This document shows positions 47,300 through 58,114 of a stretch of DNA of 64,000 nucleotides, piece by piece (the first letter of the stretch is position 1; every line of letters begins with the position of its first letter). Source of the stretch: Trichopria drosophilae. Lineage: Eukaryota; Arthropoda; Insecta; Hymenoptera; Diapriidae. The notes under the pieces were generated by a model. That model had not been told where the DNA came from and did not search any database. It saw only the letters and a list, made by a program, of their open reading frames with translations. The DNA is taken from contig CM059587.1 of the NCBI GenBank assembly GCA_030407085.1, positions 45,048,501-45,112,500 on the forward strand, written 5' to 3'. A program made the position numbers and the translations under genes.

Positions 47300-49725
47300 C
47301 TAAAAACTACGTATTGTCAGTTTCTGATTTCAATAGAATCATACGTGGGTTTTTATTACAATTCTCTACTATGAATCAACTATTATATATCTTTTATTGA
47401 TATGCACAAATCTGAATTCTACAGTTTATTGGTCCAGCTCTGAAGTAAGATTAAAGTACGAATTAATTGAAAAAAAGCTTTGACGAAACTGCGAGTATAA
47501 TTATATAAATACATTCAAACGTTATGCGAAACGGTAGTCTTCACGAAATTGATCTATTCCAAATATATGTGATTTTGGAAATACCAAGCTACATAATTGA
47601 TGGATCATTAGTAAGGAGAAATGATTGATTCTTTACGGCTATTTTATCCCATTTTGACTTTATGCTCATTCTGGGATTATGCAAAGTACTCCCATGAATA
47701 ATGGGCAAGTTTTACGATATAATGAGCAGTGTTTCGCCCCAGATATGACTCACCAATATTCTCGCTAAGTATGCAAATACTCATACATAGGAACATAACG
47801 TCAGTCCAGATCAACTGCTGAAAACGACAATAATTACTCAATTTTTCATGGGGTCCCATGGGGCCTCTGAACTGATTATTTTCTTGTTTATTTCAATACT
47901 ATGTAAACATCATATGGAATCATGATATACAATCGTTATTTAGATACTTGCTAAATCAATTTAGAAGTGATCCGTAACAGAATCGCAAATAATTCAATAT
48001 ATCAAAAAATTTAGATTAACCTTCCGGGGTGTTCAATTTCAGAATCTATAAGGAACGGCAATAAACTTACATGGTTTTCACAAATTTTATGTAACTGCGA
48101 ATTATTTAATTCGGCATTTCTCTCGAAAAAAAGCTCCGTGGAAGTTCATCATGGAGTCAGCTAGATAATTATTTGGAAAAACAATATAGTTAATGGAACC
48201 GTTTTACCGTAGTAACACGACACATTAAATGCATAAAATATATTCATACATGGTGGTGATATAAACCTCCAAAATTTCTCATATTTTTAAAATGTTTATG
48301 AAATACATATTTTTGTTACAAAGGTATAAAATTAACTTTTACCACATTCTATCAGCATGTCCTTGGGGCAACGAAGGCATCTCGAGTTACGTCCGTGTTA
48401 CGAAGCAAATCATCCGTTATAACGGGTTTCATATTCCAGTTCATGTCAACAAATTAAAACTCAAAGAGTGGGAAACTCCTATCTTATCCAAGAAATTTTC
48501 GAAGAAGTAAAATGCAAATGAGGTCGTCTTTTGCTGGCGTAAATGGCGGTTTTAAGGCCTATGCATTTAATAGGGATTTTCGTAAGTCATCGTTTATAAA
48601 AATGGTAATCTTTGCCTCTACGGAATCGAAGAATATTGTTCGCACCACGTGTGTAGAATTTCTTATTTTTGCCCTTGGTACGAAAAGTACCATTTTGATG
48701 CAGTAAGTGTACTCTGGTTTTACGACTCGATTTTCGAGTCCAGTATACCAATTACACCCCTATGTCGTCGTAAAATTTATTTTAAGGCGATACGTATGAC
48801 ACAACAAACGCTGAGCTTTCGATACATGAGCTTTTCAAGGCACCCTGCCAGAGATTTTTCTGTCTCCGTCAAATTGTGACCACAAGTGTATTCTAAAATG
48901 TTCAGAATGACAGGTTTCATTGTGTCCAATGTATTGGGAACACTTTTTGAAAAATTTCATAACATTAAATGCAGTGAATACATGCACACTATGAGCACTG
49001 CTACACTTTTAAATAATTGGAGTTCGAATCTCCATAAGAATGGGATATATTTTCAGTTTGAAAATGATCATATATGAGAATTTCGAGACTCATAGATATA
49101 TACAAAAAATAGTGTTTTGATGCAATAGGCGTAAAATGATCATTTTTGGCCCCAATTTTCAGGCGTGAAATACTGATTTCAGGTCTCTCGTGACTTATCA
49201 TACACTCTATGTAGCATTATTCCAATAAATTAATATTTCAACATTAGTTTTGTTTGAAAGTTATTAAAATCAACGATTATTGTGTAGGACCTTTGGTATA
49301 TTTCGATATTATTTCGAAGAATAGTTTTCAATAAATAAAAACTAATTTCTTAAATACCTCTTATTTAAGTGAGTATTTTGGAGCCCACAAAAGGGACGTA
49401 GAAAAGCACACCTAACATGTTAATGATTATACCTTAGTTGGTTCATATTAATCTTCGTGGCTACTTATTGACCGCCTTGGGAGTTTCATGGAAACTTTCT
49501 GCGTTTTACGATATACAACATTATTCTCTTTCCCTGCGCTGAATTTATTCAATGAGGACAGTATAACGTTGTTACGAAAACATAATTATTTATCCCTTGA
49601 ACTATTGACAATATTATGTCTATGGTTTCATAAACGGTACTTCCATCTATCTAATCTTAAAATTACTGCCTAAAAACTAAATCAAAAGAAGAATCGGAAA
49701 TTAAATGTATTTTCAATTTATATTT
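47300..49725. other. Region without a supported gene
   Basis: Open frames at 48292-48510, 48512-48706 and 48649-48879 overlap in different frames and show no recognisable domain. Slightly elevated CpG around 48360-48860 suggests an old repeat. Confidence 0.45.
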
Positions 49726-49730
49726 TTTAG

Positions 49731-49996
49731 AATGGAGTCCATTGGAGCATATGGAATCTCTGCGTGATTCCAATAAATAAGGAAAGCGGGCCGGAAAAGT
49801 GCGAAGCATGGCGAACACGGCTCATCTTGTTCGCCGACAGAGCTCGCGCGACCTTAAGCCTCAAAAGAGTGTGGATAAACTCGAAATGAAGGAAATGCGT
49901 AATAGACTCGTTGTGGAAAATAGGAAGAGTCAAAATACCACTGCCAATTACGGGGCCACGAACGCAGGCTTCGATGATTCTAGTCCTAATAAAAAG
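49731..49996 (+). CDS. 5' coding exon of an unidentified plus-strand gene
   Basis: A T-rich acceptor (TATTTTTTAG) opens an exon with a 77-nt 5'UTR part. An ATG at 49808 in strong context follows (A at -3, G at +4, GAAGCATGG), and coding runs for 63 codons to a strong AAG|GTAAGG donor at a codon boundary. The peptide begins MANTAHLVRRQSSRDLK, is basic and polar with predicted coil or disorder, and ends with NYGATNAGFDDSSPNKK, with no membrane segment or enzyme motif. Polar tails of this kind are common at the cytosolic N-termini of membrane transporters, but that is only a guess. Codon composition is GC-richer than the flanks. Further exons were not found up to 64000, so the next intron is long or the gene leaves the window. 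The upstream exon and promoter are also unplaced. Confidence 0.7.
49732..49780 (+). promoter_or_regulatory. Two overlapping upstream ORFs in the 5'UTR
   Basis: ATG at 49732 opens 11 codons ending TGA at 49767. ATG at 49751, in a different frame, opens nine codons ending TAA at 49780. Both end before the main ATG at 49808. They could dampen translation of the main frame if the exon is used as drawn. Confidence 0.5.
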
Positions 49997-51915
49997 GTAA
50001 GGGGTCTTCTAATAATATAAATTAAACAACAAGAATTTGATATGTTCACAATGTTAACAACTATTCAACTCATGTTCGTCTCAATCTTATAAAATTCTTA
50101 TAAAATCTCTCATTTTCTAAATAATAATACATTTCTCATGTGCCCTCTAAATATGAATTAGTCATAAAATACTAATAAAAAATGAAAAATGGGTTAACAA
50201 GAATTGGTCACTAACAAATAGTAAAATACATTAATCTATAAGTAAAATTATACTAAATGAAGTGTTGATTCTACTATATCTCATAGAGAAAAATTATATT
50301 TGTCCAATGTAATATAACACTGTTAGAACAGTATAGTTCTGAGGATCTGAAATATAGTCAGTTTTCCTCCGAACTCCGAAAAGTATAACCCTCAGACTCA
50401 TATAATACAGTTATCTCGACTGTACTTTTGGTCCTCATGACTATAGCATTATATCGCAGTTAAGGTTTTCACTTTTTATTAGCCAAATTGTTGACTAACT
50501 GAATGGTCATTTTGTTTACGTAGTTTTCAACTAATTCAGATATAGAGAGTGTACCGCGTAATTATTATAAATCCATCTTACCGTCACTTGCCCGCAACAA
50601 AATATGCCATATTGTATTCTTAGACAAAAATATAACTCATAATTCGTTTTCAATATCTGGACTGTGCCTTCCAACGCGTAAGTCATAAATAAATCATCAA
50701 TGGTTATAGTACCTTCGCGAATTATGCCGTGGACCAGCGTCCAACAATGGTCTGTCTAATGCTGATCAAGATAATTGATTATTTCTTATTTATTAACAAA
50801 TCATTTGAATATTCGCAATGCGATTAAAATTGCGAGTAACACTAAAAAACTAAAGTACATTCCTGTCTGTTGCAATTCTTAAATTCGTGCGGTTTTCATG
50901 AATTTCTTTACTTGTTAATCCATTACATTGCACTATCTGAATGGTTGAAATTCCATGCCGTAAAACATTGCAAAATCGGTGGAAAAATAAAATTGACAAG
51001 AAACTTTCAACTATTTTAGAGTGTGCTCTTTTGAATGACACAGTTAAAATTCCCGATAAACCAAGTCTTTCACTATGTATGTATATATAAAAGATTTCTT
51101 TTTAATTTCCAATTACATACTCGAGAGCTAAATTTTTATCAACGGGAAAAACCATCGAACGTTTCTAATTACAAGATGTGGAATGATTTTTGTTTATTGT
51201 TACGTATAATATCGAAAATGACGAATTCTTTTAAGATATTTTTTACCAGATTACGAATTGAGCCATCGGGGAATTGTAAAATACCTATTATCTATATTGT
51301 GTTTTGTCTGCGATATTGCATTAATTATTTTGAATATGGAAATTTTAATGTTAAATTCCAAATTACAATCACAGAAATAAATTGTATTTAATATTTAAAA
51401 TAAATTGATAAAATAAATTGAATGAAGCGGGATTTGAAATCGGCAAGATAAAAACCCAGTAAAAGTATTATATTGCGTATCACAGCGATTGCAACGATCG
51501 TCTAGTTTCAGCCCGAGCGAAGTGAAGTCTCTTTTGTCCTATCCCCTTGAAATTTAATGTGATTTGTAAAGCATGCGAAACTAGCCGAAAGTAGTAAATT
51601 TTGTCCAAATATAAATTTTTCGTTTTCAGGTTACTAATTATATTTGACAGGTTGTAACTTTGGTTTTCGACATAATTTTCTGCTCGGAAAAAACGATTGG
51701 CCGACTAGAAAACTATACTACTGACCTCTCAAGAAAAGTTTTCACGTCACCGAAATTGGTGTTTTTGGTCGGTTACGCATGCATGCAATATCGCAATTTT
51801 TAAGGGGGTACGTCAAATATGTCTATAAATATAAATGGCACACAGATGCATCCTCAAACTAAAATGGTTTTAAAAAACCATTTAAAAAATTATTTTGTAT
51901 GTTATATGTCAAAGT
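49997..51915. other. Intronic stretch without recognised features
   Basis: Presumed start of the first coding intron of the gene at 49731. It is AT-rich and the open frame at 51035-51391 looks like chance. Confidence 0.5.
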
Positions 51916-52978
51916 AATGGGCTACTTGCATCAAAAATTTAAAAATCCACAAAAAATATGTAGACTTTCTATAAACCCCCATAAACCTGAAAAAAATATT
52001 GAAAAATTTTTTTGATAATGAGAAGTTCCAAAAAAAAATTAATAAAATTTGAAAAAAATGCGATCTTCAGAAACGTTTGTGATTGGTCGCGACGGTCGTG
52101 ACGTAGATATTCATCGTCGGTTTGAATGAGATTTCGAACTTTTTTCCCGGGTAAACAGAAAGTTGCAAATATTGAAACAATACGTTTGTCAAGGAGAAAA
52201 TTATATTTTTGAGCATGTCAGGAAACAAATTTTTTGTACGTGCTCAGTCCGACAATTTGCCGACGATTAATATATTCATGGAGACTGATTTTTTTTAAAA
52301 TAATGAGTTCTTTAATGTTGCTGAAAGCAGAGGAGTCAAGACTGACAGGTAATTTTCTTTACATTTAAAACAATTTAATTAAATTTAAAATAGAAAATAT
52401 ACTTAATTCTTCTAATTTTACAAATTATTTTAATGTATTTACATCAATTTATCATTGAAGCAGAGTGACATAACCTCAAAATGTCACATCCAATACTGAT
52501 ATGTTCTGATAATGTATATATCTAATTATAATATCGTTATAAGATAATGTGAATATTAAAAATGATTTTATTGTAGGTCAAAACGCGAGAATTATGGAGA
52601 TTCGGCTGTTGGATACGTAGAACTATGCAGGGAAAACAAATATTGCTATATACGTGGAAGGGTTGGCCCGGAGCACAGTGTTAGGCAGAAACCGTATTTT
52701 GTGTTGACATTTTCAATATTGGAGTTCAACTGATTTCGGAGTTTTGTATTGTTTGTATATATGAGACAGAAAGGTTAGGTTACAGAGTGAACAGTGACGT
52801 CACGCCTCAATGGCGCGCAAAACAGGTCGTTTCAAAAGGAGTCGAACTTTAAGTGTTCACAAAATATATAAAAACTCACAAAAAACACAGGAATGTATTT
52901 TTGTATGTAATAATCTAACCCATACTTTATAATGATCCAATAAAAACCAACAAAAAATTTTGATGCAAGTAGCCCATT
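51916..52978 (+). mobile_element. TIR element of 1.06 kb carrying a broken two-exon ORF
   Basis: The left end AATGGGCTACTTGCATC (continuing AAAA) is repeated exactly inverted at the right end, 52958-52978, a 21-bp perfect TIR. Weaker matches continue inside (CACAAAAAA, GGTTTTTATT). Target duplication is not clear. A related solo end lies at 19718. Between the ends is the remnant gene at 52215-52733. Confidence 0.7.
52215..52733 (+). pseudogene. Remnant of an arthropod SWIM/YqaJ-type mobile-element gene
   Basis: Exon 1 (52215-52348) begins with an ATG and encodes SDNLPTINIFMETDF, then an in-frame TAA, then NEFFNVAESRGVK. It ends at CAG|GTAATT. A 228-nt intron with TTGTAG acceptor leads to exon 2 (52577-52733), which continues in phase with RENYGDSAVGYVELCRE and GRVGPEHSVRQKPYFV to a stop at 52731. 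The pattern GYV-x4-RE...C.V/I...PEH.VR.K.Y is what I remember from the N-terminal region of multicopy arthropod proteins that carry a SWIM-type zinc motif and a YqaJ nuclease domain further on. Those downstream parts are absent. One nonsense codon and the truncation make it non-functional. The intron being kept means this is not a retrocopy. Confidence 0.55.
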
Positions 52979-52984
52979 GCTGTT

Positions 52985-55350
52985 TAATGTACTAGCGTCT
53001 AAATATAACCATTTGATACATTTTTAAAGCATTTTGAAATTCAAAAGATCACTCGAGAAAATCATATTTTTTAAAAAGTTGCATAAGGCAGACTGCACAT
53101 TTGAAATACTTTCCGTAAACCTGTAAGTAAAACTAATGAACGTAAAGAAATATTGGTAGTCAGTAGCAAACGTACGCATTGGTCAGACGAGAAGAGAAAA
53201 TGATCATAACATGAAAAATCACCTACGTTTATAATAATAATCGACCAAACCAAACTTCTTATTGTCTTACCGGCTGCAATATCTATTCTGTATCATTGAA
53301 GAACATTACATTTTTTTAATTCAATTTTTTTAAATCATCTAGTATGTTGCATTTGTAGAATACAATACTTCAATACTTACAACGAAGTAAAGCGGAACAC
53401 GTTTTTATTTTGTATTATATAAGGCATAAAAGTAACACGACTCGAATGTTATCGAATATCATTTCAAACTTTATTTTATGGTGCAATTTTCAGAGGAAAT
53501 TACAAAAATTGTATGATATATCGTATATTATTAGAATATAAAATCGAAAAATTCGCCTCTTTCGGAGCAAAAAAAAAAGATTACATGAAATCAAGGTAAT
53601 ATAGTAACAAACTAATTCAAACAATCTAATAGGTCATGCTTGGTGAACAATCAAAACGAATCCAATTCAAATTATATCTGAATCCAACGTCGAAAGGGGC
53701 ATAGATACCTAAAGATTCGAGAATATCACTTAAAATTGAAGGAAATATATGATAGTTCCAATTTGCTCTAATTTTTTAGCCTTATGTTAAGAATTCTTCC
53801 AAATCGTACAAAAAAGGGAATTTTCAGAGAGAGACTCTTAGAAAACATTACAATACTTATTGTTAGTGCTACTGCTACAAAGTGGCCCATCCTTTATGTT
53901 TACAATAAAAACCTGGAAATTCAAAAGTGACTAAAATCTTTGATTCAAAACCCGGCTTTCAAAAATTATTTCATTAGATTCTGACATTTTCATGAAGTAG
54001 GGCGATGTACAAAATTGTTATAGAGTATTGTTAGTCGGACAACATCCAGCTGGAAACAATTTTATTCTTCAAAATTGCATTACTTAAAAAGTAAATTACC
54101 AATCCGTTGTAAGTTCTCTTAAATGTTCTTATAACACTTGTATATGATGTCATTGAAAGTCATCATAATCACATTTACAATGATATTCCACTCGCAAACA
54201 CTAATTTACATCATTATGTACTCGGTACTATAAATTTCTCCAAAAAAATATTCTAAAAAATGGCAATGACCATCAACATTTGTTACATTAACTTTCTGTT
54301 ACTTTCATTATGGGCATAAGCAAGAAATACTCAGAAATTCTTTTCGAATTTTGTAATATAACTCTGACAGGCTGCTTAAAACAAAAATATTAGGATATGA
54401 TCAGTATAAAACGTTATGGATTGCAGTTCCTACCCATCAAATAAATTGCAAATTTATTGTTATTCAAAGGTACAAAATTAGTTGAAATGGTCTGTTTTTC
54501 TTCAGCAATATTTTGGATTTTTACAACTAACAATACATATTTTCTAATAATGAAATATTCTTGATTTTATATTAAAAATGTTTATAAACTGTAGCAAGCA
54601 TACTTTACAATTGCAAAATGTTATATTATAAAATTAAGAAATTTATGTCTGAATAATAAGTATATGAATGAAAATATTTTATCTAATACTACGAAAAAAA
54701 TTTTCAATAAAATTATATACATAGTTTCTTAATAAAAATTATTTATTTCGAAATATATACATTGCATTTATTCTTTACTCAAACGAACCACAAAGTGAAG
54801 TTGGCATCTTCTCGCTGATGAATTAAAGCCTTCGGTATTATATACACATCCCCTTTTAAGCGAATCAGTGCTAAAAGTGCTGTTGGGAAAATATTACATA
54901 TTTATTTAGTATCGCACGTATTATGCAGTACATGCTCTGTTAATTCGTTCATTATTTACATCCATAAACCTAACAACATATATAACAAGTCCTTTTAATT
55001 ACGTTGCATAACTAGAAATTACCCTTTTCAAAACTTCTACCCTTCAACGAAAGCATTCTCAAGCATTAAATTTCAAAAGCAAAGTATAATACATTCCCGA
55101 GGAATTTTAATGACATAGTGGTTTCATTGTAATATTTTGTTGAACGTTTAAATAGGGAATGGCGTTTTATAGAACTATTATTAGAACAATTTTATTTTTA
55201 CATATATCTTTCACTTGGCCTAATGTATATACCTCATCATAAAACGTCAAATTTTACAATATATGTACATTTAATGAAATACTACTATTAGAAAAAACAT
55301 TTTTAATGTTTTTCTGATAAATATCAAAGTTGAAATAACTAATTTAATAA
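52985..55350. other. Gene-free AT-rich stretch
   Basis: No exon or element recognised, apart from short AT-rich hairpins. Confidence 0.5.
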
Positions 55351-55379
55351 CACAGGACCGCAAATTTTGTTTGCGAGAT

Positions 55380-55911
55380 AACTTGAATCAGAGGTAGTGG
55401 ATCCTATAGGTTTTTAGCCGCCGACAACGAATTTGTTACCCAAATTGACCCATCACGTCAGGATTATAAGATATCTGATCTGAAAAATAATCAAAAGTAT
55501 CTTTTTGTCAATTTGAGGTTAGGGTGTGTAAAATATCTGATGTCACGGGTCAAGTTGGACAACTAATTGATTTTCAGCTACCAAAAATGTGTAATATCCA
55601 GTACCCCCGATTCAAGTTATCTTCCCTAAAAAAAAATAACACAAGACAGTAACATTTTTTTTCACAACTTGAATCGGAAATGGAGGATCTTATAGATTTT
55701 TGGTGACTGAAAACGAATTTTTTGTCCTATTTAACTCATCACTTCAGATATTTCATATATCCTAACCTTCAGTTGCCAAAAAGCCATAATTTTTAATATT
55801 TTTCGATACAGATATCTTAAAATCCTGACGTGATGGTTCAAATCGAACAACAGATTTGTTTTCAGCGACCAAAAATCTATAAGATTAACTACTTCAAATT
55901 CAAATTCTCTC
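55380..55911. repeat. Four alternating copies of a unit of about 100 bp
   Basis: The unit starts AACTTGAATCGGAGGT, continues GGATC-TATAG-TTTTTGG-CGCTGAAAAC, then TTGACCCATCACGTCAGGAT and ATATCTG. It occurs forward (about 55380-55480), inverted (about 55510-55622), forward (about 55666-55770) and inverted (about 55800-55911). Copies 1 and 2, and 3 and 4, form hairpins. Copies 1-2 together are also the inverse of 3-4, so the whole block is a palindrome of palindromes with a short A-rich centre near 55625-55660. Confidence 0.8.
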
Positions 55912-55929
55912 TCTCGAAACAATTTTTTT

Positions 55930-57685
55930 TGTGGTTATGTGAATTTCAATTATAATTAGTTGTGTTTGATCGCACGTACAGTAATAATTTTTTATTTTAA
56001 TTTGTTCAATCAGTAGAATGTTATTGAATATAAAACATTGATGCCATCCGTGTTAATATTGTATGAATTTTAGTACTCAATTTTTTCGAAAATGTACTGT
56101 TATAACGTCAATCGATGAAAATAAGTAAAGCTTGTCCATTCAATCTAAATAAAAATATGTATTGCAAAGTTTTATTCTGCTTTTCGAACCAGGTATTTTC
56201 AGTCAGATAGTTATAATGTTCCTAGAATCACAGAAGATGCGTATACCTGCATTTAATGATTGAAATAATGACATTTCTATTCGCAATAATATTTACTAAA
56301 TTACGTTTGAAAGATGGAAATTTGATAATAAACAGATAAGGTATATATGTATATGAACATATAAAATGCCACTAATGATACCGATATATCCGAAGGGAAT
56401 ATAGTGATAGATATGTCGATGGTCTGCAGGTCGAGTAGAGCCATCAACCAATATAATCTCATTATATTTTGCCAGCCATCCGTAGTCTCAAGCGGACTCC
56501 CCGTACGCTCCATTACATGCATTATCGGTATACAGTTATAATCTATTACGTATATTTATATGATTCCCGCTCACTGCAGGTAAAATATATATTTCCAATT
56601 CAAAACGAAAATTTTACAACGATTTTCAGAAAGATTCGATAACTTTATGTCAAAATTCTCTTTTTATTTTCAGAATATATGTCTATTTTATCATTTTTTA
56701 CAACTTTCATTCAACAATTTTTTATTTAATATTAATACAAACTATGGGAATTGGGGTTAGGTTTTAACTTTTCGTTTAACTCAAAGCATTCTGAATATAC
56801 ACTTTGTTTATTTACTAATACATCAGTAAAAGGTATTAAAATTATTCCCATTGTATTATCCTAAAATTAGTATCTTTATAGTACAAATATCATTCAGTAA
56901 TTTCCCTTAGTAAACTGAATTTGTTAAGACGAGACCTCAAATTAAAATTCTGAAAAAACATTTCTGGCATATCCAATCATACGCTGAGAAAAATTTCCTT
57001 CCTAAAACCTGGATTTAGTCGGATTTACTCGCAGGAATTATATCATGCATCATTCTGAAAAAATTCCCGTACTGGCAAGGCCATTTTTGTACAGGTATTC
57101 TAATTATTTCATTAAAATTGTAGAAAACTTTTTCCTTTTCGTGACTATATTTCGCACATATACAACATCTTGTGCGAGTGTTTTTAAACAAAATTTTCTC
57201 AGCGTAAAATTTAATGGACTGTTAAATGTTTTATGCTCGTTTTATTATGTATTCAAAACACTTAATATTTCTGTACCTAATATTATAAATTTCAAACTTT
57301 ATTATTAAAATTGAAATTATAAATTTCCACTTCTAGAATAACAGTAAAATTTTAAGGCCTACCGAGACAAAATAACATAACCTTAATAAAAACTATTTAT
57401 CAAATTTCGAAAGAATTGAATATTGTCGCGATTATTAACAATATGGTTACTGTAAAAAGACCCCATTTGAATTCCCATTCTCCGATGTGAAAGTCCAGTT
57501 TGAGTATACTTGAAATCAATATTACATCGAGTCTGTAGATGCTCGAAATTTAACACAGGCTAGAATTTTATATACGACATAACTCATTTTTCACTCATTA
57601 AACCCTTGACTCCCACGAGAATTTCACAAAAAAATGTCCAAAATGCACAAAAATTGTTACATTTTACTTTAACTTGGTGTATAGG
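55930..57685. other. Gene-free AT-rich stretch
   Basis: No supported feature. Open frames at 56301-56522 and 57045-57308 look like chance. Confidence 0.5.
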
Positions 57686-57691
57686 GGTATT

Positions 57692-58110
57692 TTGGGACCC
57701 TGATTACGAATCTGAAGTCAGATTTTGAAAATTCAAAATGACGGATTCAATATGGCGGACAAATTTTCCAAATTTCAAGCAAAATGGTTGGAAAAAAGTT
57801 TATAAAACCTCTTGAGATTTGTTACTCGGGAGTTTTCAGGGTCGCTGGTTGCGAATCTGAAATCAGATTTTGATGATTCAAAATGGCGGATAAATTTTCT
57901 AAATTCCAATCATTTCACTTAATATTCGTTTCTCAGGGGTTTTGGAGGCCGCTAATTACGAATTTGAAGTTGGATTTTGAAAATTTTTCAACCAAAATGG
58001 TTCCATTTTTGGAACATTTCCCCGCCATATTGTAGCCGTTATTTTAAATTTTCAAAATATATCATTAGATTTGTAATCAGCGACCTCGAAAACCTCCGAG
58101 TAACAAATTT
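57692..58110 (+). repeat. Small array of the GTCGCTGATTACGAAT family (three direct, one inverted)
   Basis: Direct copies start at about 57692, 57836 and 57938 with GGGACCCTGATTACGAATC, GGGTCGCTGGTTGCGAATC and GAGGCCGCTAATTACGAAT. Each is followed by a GATTTTGA-AATTCAAAATG block and, in the first two, by GGCGGA. An inverted copy at about 58022-58110 (TTGTAATCAGCGACCTCGAA) closes the array. The inverted end lets the segment fold. Confidence 0.75.
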
Positions 58111-58114
58111 CAAA

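Noticed and set aside
49015..49033. T-arm-like hairpin TGGAGTTCGAATCTCCA
   Set aside because: No D-arm, anticodon arm or acceptor stem at the right distance, so not a tRNA gene.
51035..51391. 118-codon plus-strand open frame
   Set aside because: AT-driven composition (F, I, N, Y, K), no motif, no supporting splice context.
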